Source: Sclerurus mexicanus
Taxonomy: Eukaryota; Chordata; Aves; Passeriformes; Furnariidae
DNA: 64,000 bases
Reading direction: 5' to 3'
Assembly: GCA_013396755.1 (NCBI GenBank)
Contig: VWZF01001682.1
Location: 1,099,883 to 1,163,882 of the forward strand
The notes beneath the pieces are model-generated. The model was not told where the DNA came from, made no database searches, and saw only the letters and a list, made by a program, of their open reading frames with translations. Shown one piece after another: positions 26,081 through 40,124 of this stretch (position 1 is its first letter; each line of letters begins with the position of its first letter). The position numbers and the translations under genes are program-made.

Positions 26081-26397
26081 TTCTTCTTCTTCTTCTTCTT
26101 CTTCTTCTTCTTCTTCTTCCTCTTCCTCTTCTTCTCCTGATTTCCTTTTCTTTGGGTAACTTAAACCTGGATGGGATATAATCTGCTGAGTCAATGCTTT
26201 ATGAAATGCTTTATGTTGATTGAATGCTTGCTTTAAACTTTTGGCTAGTTCCCTTATTTTCCAAAGTATGTGTAATGTCTTCTCCCATGCCCTCTCTCAA
26301 TGTATAAAGAGAACACTGAAGGCCCTTTTTGGAGCCTTCTATCTTTTTAACATAAAATCCCTTTGATGAGCTTGTGAGAAGAGCATGGGGTCTTACA
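25632..26397 (+). mobile_element. solo LTR, copy A of a family also present at 53.4 kb
   Basis: This segment and 53,401-54,068 share a long colinear series of blocks: 'tggcttg', 'gtgtgtgg', 'agaaggg', 'ggcacacca', a 'cctggagcccctaacccag' block, 'gtaacttaaacctggat', 'atgctttatgaaatgcttt', 'agttcccttattttc', a TATA-type 'tataaa' (26,303-26,308 here) and 'gagcttgt' near the end. Copy B has perfect terminal inverted repeats TGTGAG/CTCACA; here they are TGTGAG/CTTACA. Flanking CCTCT/CCTCA looks like a 5-bp target-site duplication with one change. No internal viral genes are present, so it is a solo LTR. It is longer than copy B mainly because of a CTT microsatellite grown inside it. Orientation is inferred from the TATA-like site near the 3' end. 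Confidence 0.85.
26022..26137. repeat. (CTT)n/(CCTCTT)n microsatellite within LTR copy A
   Basis: About 116 bases made only of C and T, mostly CTT triplets with CCTCTT variants at both ends. The plus strand is pure pyrimidine and the minus strand pure purine, so it could form a triplex (H-DNA). The minus-strand frame across it encodes a run of glutamates and is not a gene. The same point in LTR copy B is only a short 'ccttctctctctt'. Confidence 0.97.
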
Positions 26398-28143
26398 CCT
26401 CATTTCCCCTCCTGCCTCTCATTACCTGTTTGCTGAAGAGTTTGTGCAACTAGTACTCCAGGACAGCACAGTGCTGCAACTTCTTAGAACATCTTCAACC
26501 GCATTTTCTAGATCAAGAGAGATGGAAAGAACCTGTGGCACTGTGATGGAAATGAGAGCGTGCAAAGGCTGAAAAGGAGGGAGAAACCATGCCCCGAAGG
26601 AAGATTTTTCCATTGTTATTTAATATTTTGTAGTCTTTAAAATTGCATTTTCTAGTAATGACCAGCTAATCAAATGTTATGAGCATTAATCAAAGGTAAA
26701 AACAATACTTCAGTGATAACTGGAGTGAAACTGGAGGCAAATGGAAAAATCTGACAGTTTGTCCCACTTAACACAATAGGAAAAAAAGGAAATACAAGAA
26801 GTAAAATCACTGAGGCCTTTTTCTTACACAAGACAGAGGATTACACAGTGACAGGATATTTCTGATGCAATTGTTTCCACTTCAAGATAGTTGCAAATGA
26901 TTTGTAAGAGAATGCAGAGAATTTCCAGCATAAGCATACATAAAATAATTTGTTGTTTGTGCTATGTTTATGCCCACCTAAAATACATGAATACAATGAC
27001 AAGTGCTTTTATTAATGAGGAAAAGGGAATTTGAATGCACAAATCCCAGAAAGATGGATGCAGGAAAAAAAATAATGTTCTGAATTCATGACTATGACTT
27101 GTATAAAAAACATTGGACTCATTTCCAGTTTTCTTTCAAAAGAAAATTCCAACTAATTGACCTGACTCTTTAAACATGTTGATTTTGGCAAGATTTCGTA
27201 TTTCAGTGAAAACTAGTCCTGTCAAAACTGTTGAAACCAGCTGTTTTCAGGCTTAATGACTTATGCCCTAAAGCACAAGAATTTCTATACAGTATTTTGC
27301 AACAGCAGTAGTAGTCCAAAAGTTTTTGATGGTGCAGAGGGACCTGGATGGGTCACTCATTGCTTACTTTGCTAAGAGACTGAAAAAAACCCTCAGCTTT
27401 TTTCATAATGGTATGTACATAAGATTTTCCTTCTGTGCCAATCCTAAACCAGTGTCCTTATATAGGTTGGAGAGCACCTCTTCATTGACTTAGAAGGCAA
27501 GTTCCTAACTGCCTATAGCTCATTTAAAAAATTGTCTTTACAACATATTCTCCCTAATTAAACCGTACCTAATTAAAACTGCAATATAGTATTACAAATC
27601 TGCTATGCATCCCTTAATTCTCTTATGTCCTGCTGCCCAGCAATTCAGTACTAGACTGAATATGCTTCACTTGTTTTTTCTACACTGTTAAAGTGCTGTG
27701 CTATGAAGTTTCAGGTTGATTTCTCTGTGAACTATGCATGCAATTATCCAAGACCATATCTACAGAATCCATTGCTGTTTTGTTTTTAGAATTGGTGCAG
27801 CATGATAGAAGCAAAAAGCTAACACTGCATTCTTTCATGAAAACTTCATTTTGTTTGCCATTTTTGCCTTAATCTGATTGAAATGTGTCTGTTAGAATAC
27901 GAATTTGCTATTCTTTTTTTGCAAACGGAATTCACAGAAGGGATTTGGTTAAAAAGCTAAAATAAGTGCACTGCTTGTTCTGATTATGCATTCAGATAGA
28001 ATGAAAGATATCGTAGAAATGTACAGTACTGCATAGTCCAAGAGACTTATTTCTGTGCAGGGCCACCATTCACAGAATGGCAGTGGGATAACATATTTGA
28101 AAAATGTTCAACATGAGAACGGGAAATAAGTGGAGAGGCTTGG

Positions 28144-28172
28144 GTTTTGTTTTGTTTTGTTTTGGTGTGTGT
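28144..28172. repeat. (TTTTG)n microsatellite
   Basis: Four TTTTG-type units passing into GTGTGTGTG. Confidence 0.85.
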
Positions 28173-31100
28173 GACTGAAAAATAAGAGAGAATGAAAAGA
28201 AAAAAGAAATTAAATAAGCAGCTCTTAATGAAAACAGGACCGTACTTTGCTAAACAGGCTTCCATTTAATTTAAAGTTAAATTGCAGTGGTTCTTATTAT
28301 TTCTTCTTGTTAAATAATAAATAAAAATGATTGTGAGTGTAAAATTCTAGTTAGACAGATGTCATAAAATCCTCCATAATTATTTGGACTCTTACAAACC
28401 ATTTCAGAAAGACTGAAGGTTACCTCAGTATGGAAATGAAATTATTCTTTTGACACATCTAACTCTTCCAGGCCAACAGGGTGGCATCAGCTGTTGTCTC
28501 AGCTTCACAAGTTAGACAGTATTCAAATGATAGGTGTGTGACATCCTTCACAAAAGGAAAAGTCACATTAAAAATTGAAAATATTAAGAAAAAGTTAGAC
28601 AAATGCAGCTGTGAAGTGTGAGTGGCTAAAATCAGAACAGAGGAAAAAAAAAGTGAATTAGCATACAGAAATGCTTTAGAATGCCATGACAACACAGAGA
28701 CAGGCAGGCTCAGACTATTTCATATCATTCTATTTGACTTCTTCTTGCCCCTTGCCTCTCAACTTTCAGTCCAGGAGAACAAATGCTTTGTGTGATATTT
28801 TAATGAATTCTTTGCACATTTACTATCACTAAACCCTATTTTCTCACTGTTAATTATAACAGTTCTCCTGTTAGTAAAAAAATAAATGCCATTCTAATGA
28901 TGTCCATCTAATGATTTCTCCCCCTGGAAGAAAGCAGAATTATTGTTGCAGCAACATGTTTAGGATACTTCAGTTCAGATTCTGTCAATATTTTCATTAA
29001 CTCATCATTTTAGAGATTTCAAAGCTTACATGTATTCTGTGCAAATCTGTACAGGACCTGACAGTGCCTAAGATCTAAGCCTGGGGCCAAAGTCAATATG
29101 CCACTCTAAGAAGGATGAGTGAGCTAAGTAATCTGTATATATATGATGAATTTCTGCTAAATAATACAGGAAAATATGTAATATTTGTAGATATTTTATG
29201 TCTACTGAATAAATAAAGATATGTCTACCATGGAATCACAGCCATGTCGTCTTTGGAGGTAGAACTGTATTATTGCTTATGTTATATGATTTTTATAAAT
29301 CCATGGCTGACAGATAAACACTGATAGTTCTGAGGTAATCTGGTTGCTTTCCCTGATCCAATGCTGTATGCTGCACATAGTAGGCATATCACTTCTGTTT
29401 CTTCTGAAAAAAAAGCAAAAGTGTCTGTCATTTTAGTTGCAGTAATTTATACTTTTTCTGAGGAAGATGAGTCCTTATAAAGCAGAAAAAATTTTCTGCA
29501 ACATATATCATGTAATATATTATCATGTAATACAGGAAGTGTTATGACATTACATCAGTAAACTACATAGCTCCAGCTCTTCTTTCTTTTTAACAATCAG
29601 CCTTTTCAAAGAAAGAGAACTGTCAGTATTACAGCTATGAGGCTAAATTAGTAAATCTGTTGCTAATAAATATCCCAGCTGAAAACACATTCATGAGTGA
29701 AGACTCTTAAAAATCAAAATAAGCTAAAATATCTCAGCCATTTTTTTTAGTGTAAATTATACAAGTTGAAAAACTACAGAATCATGCTGTGTATCATCAA
29801 ATTAAGAGTATTTATTACTTAAAAAGAAAAATGAATCTTCAACAGGAGAGCACCTTCCTTCCCTGTTACCCATAGAGGGACAAAACTGATTATGTAGGAG
29901 CAAAGAGGGTTCCAAAGCCAGGAAATGTCATTTCCAGCAGAAGCATATACCCTATCAATCAGAGGGACACTCACAGTACTTGATATGCTTTGTCCTGGCT
30001 TTCTCCAGACTACTGATGTCATTTCTGTAAAATTTGAAGCCAGCCCTTCTTATATCATTCTTACCCATGCTATGTGTTGCATTACCTTAAGACACAGGAA
30101 AGGAGACCAGCTATACAGGAAGAAAGGTAGACAGAAGTTGGACTGGCATTTTGAAGTCACAAGTGGTGCGTTCTTCCAAAAAAGCTTGCCCTTCTTCTTG
30201 GTGCCAACACAAAAGATCCTTTTGGAAAATATTATCAGCCCCTTGAAGTCTCTGAAAAACTTCAGTACACAAATTTCTTTTTGCATTTGTGAAAATTTTG
30301 AAATTAAATACTAGTATATTTCTTTTCACTTAAGCAGGGAGTTAGCAACAACTTTTGCTTAATATTGGCTTTTAAAATGTGTTTCTAAGTATTAACATAT
30401 TTAATTTGCAACTCTAGTTCATGTGTATTTTAACTGCAATGAAGATTACATCCTTACTTAATGATAAGTAGTAAGTATATTTTCATGTGGTCATAGGTAG
30501 ATATTGATATTTTTGCAGTGAAGAGTCGATCTTAACCCTTGCAGCTTATATTTCTAGAAGTGTTAACATACACTGAGGACACTAGTAATGCTATTTTGGA
30601 CTAAGCAGTCCTCCATGACACTGGGAAAGGTGTAATTATCATGGCCTTCCCTAAGGCATTAGGAAAATCAGTTCAGCACTTGTACAGAAGAATATCGGGA
30701 TTCTTGAGAGAATTTGGCATTTAGAAATTAAACTAAATCAGTTCACCCCTCAAGTAGATAGTGACTGCGAGACAGGAGTTCTTATTTAGAAAACATACTA
30801 CTAAAAGAGCTAACCACTAAGAAGCCCTTGTCAGTAAACCTGATGTTTGAAGTCTTACACTGAAAAATCTTCCTCACCAAAACTTTGTTGTAATTCAGTA
30901 TAATAAGAAATATTTCACTAGAAGAAAGAAAATTGATATATGTCACAGTTGAAGACAATATGGAACTCAAATTATGGTGTACTGCATACTCAGTGATCTG
31001 GGAGCACATTTTATGAAAATTTATTTCTAATGGGATGAGTACCTAGGTACCACTCTGTGGGCTTAGTGCCTGAATTGAGTGCTTCAAAATATGCTAGACT

Positions 31101-32358
31101 TTAAAGATGAATCATAGCAGTCAGAGCACAATAAAGTTATGAAAGCAATTTTAAATTTGTTATTAATGTAGTAAAAGTTTATGGTTTATTTTTGCTTCCA
31201 TTGAAGTGACTAGCATAATTTCCATTCCCTTTTCAGTTTCCTGTTGTCTATTTACTTATCCTTTAAGTTGTTCAGAGCTAATTGTGACTTCTTAAGTTCC
31301 CTAGAGTGTATTGGTTTGAACTCAATTTATAGATTCACAAGGAAACAAGAGTAACTGCTTTCTATTACTATGGCTAGACCCTTTGCCTGGGTGAAAGTAC
31401 TGTATTTGAGTCTGTATTTCTGACATGTAAGAAAGGATCTGATTGAAATATATTAACTTATTCTGAGGGAAAAGAACCTCAATCTCATGTTGATTATTAC
31501 TCCACTTGGTATAAATAATTTTATTATTAAAATGTGGATGTTCCACTTTATAATTGCAGTCTTTGTGTGTGGAACTTTTCAACTGCTTATAAAACATTCA
31601 AATATTCATTGAGCCAAAATAAAAATGTATGTGACCCTGTAATCTTTGCAAAGCCATTTGCCTGTTTTCTGGTTCCTGTTTCAGAATATATTTTAATAAT
31701 TCATATGAAGACAGAGAACATCACTATAAGGTATCCAGAGTAACTTATTGCAGCATATTTGATAGAGCAGATTAGACTTTTCTTTTAGGAAAATTTGAAT
31801 AACCTTTAGAGCAATGAAGGAATCTCTAACTGGCCTTTTGATTTTTTCTTAGTTTTAGGAGTGTCTTCATTTTCTGTGTATATGGATTGAAATATTTTAC
31901 ACAAAACTGAATAACATATTTATGTAGACACATTCATGTAGGGGAAAAAATAATAGCCTGACTGTCATTTGCTCAGCGAACAAGATTTTGTCAGTCAGAA
32001 ACTTTCTTTACCAACTTATCTGATCAGGTGAGTACCTAAGGAGTAGTTTTTAAGCAGTTCTGTTTCTATATTTTTAAAAGGAAGATTAAAAAGTTCACTA
32101 AAAAACACTTTAAAGGAGACTTCAAGGAACCACTCATGCATGGAAGCACTCCTTCCAACTCTCATTACCCATAGGGAATAGATAGCTTTGGCTGAGGTTC
32201 ATATGTAGATTTTTAAATATTAGTTCACATTCTTATGTATATTTATTAAGTCAGGAGAAAAAATCACTGAGGTCTACCTTGTTTTGCAGAGAAATAATTA
32301 ATGATCTCAGGTCATAGCACTGATAATTAAAGATAAACAAACCAAGATCTAACGTTAC

Positions 32359-32381
32359 AAAAAAAAAAAAAAAAAAAAAAA
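32359..32381. repeat. poly-A tract
   Basis: 23 consecutive A residues, the longest homopolymer in the window. No retrogene body or target-site duplication is obvious around it. Confidence 0.95.
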
Positions 32382-34115
32382 GAAAAGACTATTCTCTATG
32401 GAGCTTAAGACCGCTTATTTTCAATATAATGTGACGTAAAATGATTTAATAGTTCTTACGCTGTTTTATACTATTTTTAGGGAGGCATAACCTGAATATC
32501 ATGCAGCCAAAGTTTCCCATACGAAATAGTCAGAGAGTAGTATTAATTTCACTCTTTACTTTTCCTATATGAAATGAATGTCCGCACAAAACTTTGAGCA
32601 GAATGCTTTGGCATCAGATCAATATTCAGTGAAATCTTATTATCTGTAGATTGCTTGTGTACATATGAGAGATTTTCTTCAGAGAGAAGGATTTTCAGAG
32701 CTTTGAGTAAACAAAAAAAGAACTATTATTTCCTTAGAGCTATGTGCCCTGAATATTCGTAGTAGCGCATTTCAAACACATGCTTCTTTTTACAGTACTC
32801 TCATGTGCAGAGGGCAGACATGTTGCCAGAAAAACTGCATAGGGATAGGAGGATTGTGGTACAGTGGACTCTAAAAATCCAGTAAGGATTCAGTCTTGTG
32901 GCCATGTACTGCAAAACGGAGAGACAAAGACTGCAATAACAGATAGCACAACTCAGGGAGGGACAGACTTACAGAATGAAATAGATCATGTGCAGGAGCT
33001 TACATCCATTCCCTGAACATTTATTTCATACTTGCTGCAGCTGGACCCTGTTGTCCAAATGACTATTACTAGTTGGAGAATATCTGAGGAACTTGTTCAG
33101 TTTTATCCGAAAGGGAAGGATCAGGGGAACCAAGCAAAGCACATTGGGGAAGAGAAGTGACTGATTTCAAACAGATGCTAAAGTGTTTCTGTAACTGTAG
33201 CACCATTTTATCAGTTCAGTTACTCTCTAACAGGCCTTTGGCATCTTCCTGTGAATCACATTAAATACATGTATATATTTGGGCAATGAAACAAGAAGGG
33301 AAACTTCTATTATTACCACATTTGAACTCCATCAGAGGACAATATTTAAAAAGGCAATCAAATAGACATTTAAAAGGCATTGTTTGAGAAAGTAATAGAT
33401 CACAGGCACAACAACAACAAAATTCTTATTTAATTTTTCCTGCAGTGAGATACAGTGAGAGAAACAGAGGAAATAAGAAGATGTAATTTTATTTACTTTT
33501 ACCAGAAAAAAAATCTGTTCACACAGATAGTGATGTATTTCCAGAAAAAAAAAAATCCATAAAATTCTTCTAATTATGAATATTCTTAGTAATCTGAAAC
33601 TTCACTAAGGTATATATCTGAACTTGCTCTGTGATAAAAATACTTTTCATCTCTCTACCTTTGCCCAGTTTCCCATAGAAAACTGAAATTCATATTCCAT
33701 GTACCGGCAATGATGTCAAAATCTATAGGTTGCCAAACTAAAGTGATTCTTTTCATTATAAAGAACAGAGCGGGTTGAATCTGTAGGATTTGTTCTGAAA
33801 AATTCTGGTTTTGTCCACTATGATAGTCTCCGATAAACACATATTGCAAATGGAAAGGACAGTAATGGATTTCAATATGGATAAAAAGCTGCTTCATACC
33901 TATAATTTAGTTCATTAAAACTGTTACATTCACGTACTTCTACTTGAAAGCATTTCAGACCTTTGATGTTTCCATATTGGTAGGAACATAAATATTTTTA
34001 AGAGTAGCTAAGTCTGTAGATAAGATATAGGTAGGCCAGTGACTTCTTCCGTTCTGTTGATTATATATCTAAAGCTGTCTGTATAGGCTGGTGCTGGGAA
34101 AAGGTGTTATCCTTC

Positions 34116-34130
34116 AAAAAAAAAAAAAAA
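34116..34130. repeat. poly-A tract
   Basis: About 15 A residues. Confidence 0.9.
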
Positions 34131-35568
34131 TCCAAACAGAAAACAATGCCTCATTTTTAATAACTTGTGGTTTATCTCAACACTCCTCCCAAACCAACCA
34201 TGCTTGCCAATTAAAATATTTTACTGAGCTACTAATTATACTGATATGCCTTTAAAGATGATAATATAATCATACCATTTATTTGAAATACTTAGTGGTT
34301 TGGTTTTTTTTTCTATGGTATTTATGCACAATCCCTTCTCTGGCATTATTGGTCTTAAAACCTTTCTCCTTCCTGAAACTCTGTGACTGTAATACTACAT
34401 TTTAAATTACCATTTCCTACAAGATTGCTAGAAGTATACCTTTTTCCAGTCTGGCATTTGTATGGCTGTAGGACAAAATCACTCTAGTTCAGGTGTGATA
34501 TCAGAGCACCAGGACTGGTGATACTGGAAAAGCTGTTGAGTACTGTAGGTGGGGTTGGTTATTGACTATACCTCTTCTGAAGGATGTTGCTGAGGAATTT
34601 ACATTGTATGGATATCTATTTCTCCCACATAGACAACAGAGAAATAACAGCATAGTTCATCTGTTTGCTTCCATGAGGAAAGACTCATCTGCTGTCATGA
34701 GGAAAGGCACAGAGCAGAGACCCTTCAGGAAGAATTGCCCCTTAATCTGAAAATCACATGTCTTTGGAGACAGCAGAAGAAAATATTCTTTTCCAAGTTG
34801 TTTTTTTTGTTTTACTTTCTAATTTTTTTAAAAAATACACTGTACATTAGCATCTCTCCCTAGCTTTACTCAAGCAGTTTTAGCCCATATTGTGCATGTA
34901 GACACCTAGAGGATAATGGGAATTTAAGTAGAGTGGGACGGTACTTCTGTCCTTTGTTTTTTTCACAAGAGGAAAAGAGTGATTGTGGGACAGGAATGGA
35001 CTTGCACTCCAAAATCAGACCATTTGCAGCTACTGAGAGAGAAAGAGCGCCCTGTTCAGATGTCTCCTACCCTTTCCATTTACTCAATCCAGAAACCCAT
35101 CTCAGTCCATTTCTTTTCATCTTCACTTTCCAAAATATCACTAGGTCTACCCATTCTTCTCCCAAATTCCTTTGCCATCCTTCTCAAAAGGTTGTTAAAA
35201 TTCAGTATCACCTATTCTACTGCAATAGATATATTGTGATATATTATGTTACCCTGCTTTGGCACAGAACACTTCATAGTTAGTCAAAAATACAAAAAGT
35301 AGAACAAATATCACTGCTTTAAGTGTGACAGATAATTTATCACTGTTAAAACAGCTGCTACAGTGACCACCTGAAGGTTATCTTAGAACTGTCAGTTTTC
35401 TAGGGAGCCTAATTTGAAGACACTCTCAGTGTTATTAAAAAAATACAATTATCTTTATTAAATTGAGAAATAGTTCTGTTTGTGCCTCCAAAGGAACTTG
35501 TAGAGAAGAGATGTAAACATTTTAAAAAAAAACAACTTGTTCCAGAATGTGTTACAAACACAAATATA

Positions 35569-35616
35569 CAAAAAACAAACAAACAAACAAACCAACCAAA
35601 AAAAAAACAAACCAAG
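35569..35616. repeat. (AAAC)n microsatellite
   Basis: Repeated CAAA/CCAA units with an internal A run, effectively the reverse complement of the GTTT tracts elsewhere in the window. Confidence 0.9.
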
Positions 35617-38600
35617 AATAAAGAGGTCTGAGAATTTAAATTGTTTAGAACATCATGGGTGATGCTCTTCTTAGACATATGCATTATTATATGATTATAG
35701 AATATGTCACAGCCTGTAATTGCAACAAAATAGGTCTTATCCTTCCTTGAGATGTCTGATGTTGCTGTATAAGCAAGGACCACCTCAATTTCCCTTTGTC
35801 TAGGGTCCTTCAGCTGTGTCCCATTTGGTTTTCACTTCTGTTTCCAAACCTCACTGCCATGTTAGAATAGTTTCTTTGATTATATCAAAATTCATTTGTC
35901 TTGGAGAATAAGTTTAAAAAAATATAGCTGAAAGGTTTGTGACTAGCAGCTAACTATTTTCTGCAGCTCTAGTTGATGATCTCACTTTTAACTGAATTCC
36001 TATCTCTTTCCAGCAACAGTTCTGAATGAATTTACAAAAACTTACACTGATATGTTTGAAGAGGAGGATAAAAAAAAAAAATCAATGCAACAGATATCAG
36101 TATATTTACACTGGGGGAAAAGGAAAAATATTTTATATCTATGGTCAAATAAAATGAAGAAGTAATTTTGAATTTTCTAGGTAGAGCTGTTTCAAGGAGG
36201 AATGGCACAGCACCACATAGGTGCCAATTAGCAGTCTTAGAAGTGAAGAAGTGAACAGAATGGGCAAAGAGAAATCCCCAAGAAAAAGAGAGATAAAACT
36301 GAACAAACTTCTTATTTTATAAAGGTGTCTTCCTGCCTGACATTGAATTGAAACAAGTTGAGGGACAAAGCGGGAGCCTGCAGAGTCACATATGCGGAGC
36401 TGCAGACTGCTGCAGGATAGTGCTCCAGAAGACAAATTATTCCAAGTGAATAGAGCTCTAGTTCTACTTTTCCTCTTCACCAGCTCATATAGCACACAAA
36501 ACAAAACCTAGGAAGTAAAAAGAAAATTATGGCATCACAGCTGATGATGCTGACACAGTAGACAGTCCCATCTGACAGAGATGCCTAAGTGAGGAGCTGG
36601 AGCATCTTCTACCATCAAAGTCCCCTGGAGCATTCCACAGCACCTGAGTCTGTAAATGAAAGCAGAGTCTCAGTATTTCACATCACTCTCTAGAGTCATC
36701 ATTAAGCTCCTAATGCAGATAGTTCTATGGCTGAAGTTGGATGGTGTAGATAAAGTGCCTGTTTCAGCCTCTGTTTTTTGTATAGCGGGCATCAGATGAA
36801 ATGATAGAAGTGCAAATTAATTTGTAGTGCATATTGGTCCTAAATGAGATAAAACTTTATGCATAGGAAATTGTATCCTACTGCAGATTTTCTAAAAGCT
36901 GACTGGTGATGTGTTACCTGCTGGCAAATATTGCATGATTTGTTAGACGTGCATCTTCCAATATTCCTACTTTGGTTCTATCAGCTGTATGATTATTGCA
37001 AAATCAATACAACAGTGAAAAAAATACTGTTGAAAAGTTCTTAGGCAGCTGGCTTTTGGTGGTCTATAATAAATGAGCATGACTGGCATGTTTAAACCTT
37101 GTATTTTAGATGCACAAGCATGTATCAATTAAGGGGCTGAAGATGCTGAATAAGCTAATGTATTTGTCACTCTAGCAGATTCATGCTAAGTTGTGCTGAT
37201 GTTTTCCTTAATAAACAGTTGCTCAGGAAGTCCACAAGCATAGTCTGTAATCCACCAAATTGTAGCAGAACAAAACAAATTAATAAAATGCTGGTGCACA
37301 AAACCTTCTTTGGGCTCTTGTCCAGCAAGTGTTTACATGGGAAGGTGACTTGCACATTTGAGCAAACGACTTGCAAATGGACACTTACATAAAATCTCCC
37401 ATACATCTAAGAGCTTGACAGTTCCAGGCCTCAGTTACAAACATGGTCTGTGATCAGAATTCTATAGTGAGGGATGCAAACTGAGAAAGCATAAGGTGGG
37501 AGTGGATACAAACCCCCACAGAAACATCAAGATTAATCATGCATTAGCAGGAAAAGAACAGGAAAAAAAAATATATAAAGTTGATGAATTTTTAATTTGT
37601 CAAATTTCTTATGAAATAAGTCACTTTCCCCTTCTCAGTCCCTTAAAACCATATCTGATTTTTTAAAAGAAAAATCTCAAAAAGAGAGGAGTTCATCAAT
37701 CATGGACTTATGAATTTTACTTTAAACCATGTTTCCCTTCTCCCCAGTATAGGAAGATAAAAAATTATTGGAAATGTATATTATAGTTCTCTGACTCTCT
37801 TTTGTAAGTGTATCATTGTTTGCACAGCTAGTAAGGTGATCATGTGCAGTGTGCAGAAATAACAGTAACATTTCATGTAATGGGCTTCTCACAGGCAGGA
37901 GAGAGAGCTAGGACACCGACATCTATGAAAATATTAGGGCAGAATACATTTCTGACCATTCAGGTTTTTCTACAACTTCCCAGAGTATTGCTTTCTTTTT
38001 GAATAATTGCTTTGCGATAGTATATTACTAATTACAATTACAGGGGGAAGGATTTTGTCTATCACAGCCTTTTATCCTACTTAAACATTCAAGCTGTGTC
38101 AATTATGTGTACATTTAGTTTTCTCAAATGGTTAAATTTTCATCTTTAGACCAGAAGAAATACTCATGGAGGTTTTGTGTTCTCTACATAAATATTTGTC
38201 CAATGTATTTAGTTTGGAAACATATGATTACTGAAGAAAAGTATATTCTTCAGGCACAAGGGTACTTGTAATAATGGAAATGAACGACAATCCAGTCTCT
38301 GAACAGGTTGGGATGGAAGGGAGGAGAGGTAGATGAGATGCATTAAGTGCTCAGTGTAAATTCCCAAAAGCTTATGAATATGCAGAGGTATCAATGAGAA
38401 TGTGTGACTATGGGAATATTTTCAGATGATAATTCCAGAGTTTTCTCAACAATCTGTATGTAGTTTGCCATCTGCAAAGCCTCTTAAATGAGTATGAATA
38501 TGGAGTAAGTGCAAAATGTAACCAAGGCCTATTTACAAAATGAATTGGCAGATTTCATCTTGTTTGCTCTGGAGAACTACTGCAAATATGTTCATTCAAA

Positions 38601-39869
38601 ATTTTATTTAATTTATGCTAATAAAATAAGCCAGACCAGTAATAGGGAAGTTAAAAAAGGGCATAGTAAAACACTAATATGAGAGGTCTGTATGCTCCAC
38701 GTTTTTTCAATTTTCATCAAATCCTATGTATTATGATTCTTTTTTTTTCTTCTATATGGCACTATACGAACACCCCTGGGGCACCAGGAATCCAAAAGAA
38801 GTGAGACTAATTGATTCGCAGTTGCCCAAAATCACCATTCGTCTGGCATAAATGTTGCATCAAATGTTGCATGAACACATGTCAAAAAAAATGTTTTCAA
38901 AATATTTTCATTTGGCTAGTATTGTAAGCAAAACACTAAAAGGCAAATCACTTCTACACAATCAAATTTAAAAAAAAGAGGTTCATTGTCACTATCTGAT
39001 GCAATAACTTTTCAGCACAACAGAATTATTTCTCTCAGTGATGGAGAGTTGGAAACATAATTTACATCATTCAAAGTAAAAGCTGAGTTAAAGTCTAAAT
39101 CATGAAGGTCACAAGGATTCCTGACTTTGTCTAGGTGTGATGATATATATGTGAAATACTGGATGATCTTGTTCTGAAATGGTGATATAGTATCATTTGC
39201 CACACTGTTTCCCTGTTGCTGGGCAATGCACCAATGACCTGTATCTGATCTCAGAATAAAGACAGAATTGTGCCACATCCCATTACGATTTGTCTCTGAC
39301 AGCAGTCTCTTACTCACATTGGATCTGTATTAAGCATATTTTTCCATGTATAGACTTTGTTGCTAGCACTCTGCCTGTGGCAAACTGGGGAGAGTAAGGC
39401 AGAGTAAACGAGGTCGGAGGGAAAAAACTAAAGAAACCAAAAAAGTCTTACAGGAATCTGATTTGATTCAGATCAGGCTTCAAGGAATACAAGTTTTGTC
39501 TAATCACATACCAACTCATGTAAATGTTATATGTGTTCTATTTTAAGAGACAGTCTGATTATAACTATTAATAAATAATTATTACGTTAGTAATAAATCC
39601 ACTTATTGTTTAATCACTTCATCTGCTTGAGGGAAGTGACATGAGATTGCAGACCCTTTTGCTGTATAAACTGCATAAATTATCTTCAAGGCCCTTTCTT
39701 CTTGCTGTTATCTTATTTGAAGAGGCAATTTAGGCTGAGGTTTTCAAAGCATCTGAAGTCTCACAGTTCTTAGGAAAGCACTGTCTTACTTGGCTTTCCA
39801 TGCTCCCATGTGTATTACGCTGACCCACCTTAATGCCTTCTGGACGTTGGAGACTGACCTTCCCCAGTG

Positions 39870-40124
39870 TCTGCTGAATTGCCTGGAGGATAAGTTTAAA
39901 TTAGCTGTTTGGAAGAAATCCCTTACTGTGAGGAAGTTGACACACTGGGAGAGGTTGCCCAGAGAGGCTGTGGACTCCCCATCCCTGGAAGTCTTCAAGG
40001 CCACGCTGGATATGGCTCTGAGTAACCTGCTCTAGTGAAAGGTGTCCCTGCCCATGCCAAGGTGCTTGGAACTAGGTGATCTTCAAGGCCCCTTCCATCT
40101 CTATCCATTCTATGCTTCTATGAA
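39870..40124 (+). mobile_element. CR1 LINE 3' end, well preserved
   Basis: Clear CR1 3' sequence: 'gagaggttgcccagagaggc', 'tccccatccctggaagtctt', 'aaggccacgctggatatgg', 'gagtaacctgctctagtgaa', 'ggtgtccctgcccatgcc', 'gaactaggtgatcttcaagg' and 'ccttccatctctatccattc', ending in the 'tctatgcttctatga' tandem tail. It is 5'-truncated within the last few hundred bases of the element, with no coding capacity left. It is less diverged than the CR1 pieces at 17.0 and 59.1 kb, so probably a younger insertion. Frames running through it on both strands (roughly 39,786-40,035) are not genes. Confidence 0.95.

Larger units (their letters stand above)
26403..39869. other. 13.4 kb of non-coding DNA without recognisable transposons
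   Basis: I found no CR1, LTR or DNA-transposon signature here, only simple repeats: (TTTTG)n at 28,144-28,172, a 23-base poly-A at 32,359-32,381, poly-A at 34,116-34,130 and (AAAC)n at 35,569-35,616. Open frames up to 129 codons (29,925-30,314) occur on both strands, overlap one another and carry no domain. Highly diverged elements could be missed by eye. Confidence 0.5.

Noticed and set aside
25937..26194. Minus-strand frame with a long glutamate run
   Set aside because: It is a direct translation of the CTT microsatellite within LTR copy A.
23390..26397. Possible single provirus bounded by the two LTRs at 23.4 and 25.6 kb
   Set aside because: The two LTRs are unrelated in sequence, each has its own flanking duplication, and no gag, pol or env sequence lies between them.
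29925..30329. 129-codon plus frame and two overlapping minus frames
   Set aside because: Competing frames on both strands with no motif, splice sites or composition shift.
32359..32381. Poly-A tail of a processed retrogene
   Set aside because: No gene-like or open sequence ends at the tract and no flanking duplication is visible.
39786..40035. Overlapping plus- and minus-strand frames near the CR1
   Set aside because: They run through 3' CR1 sequence, which lies beyond the element's coding region.
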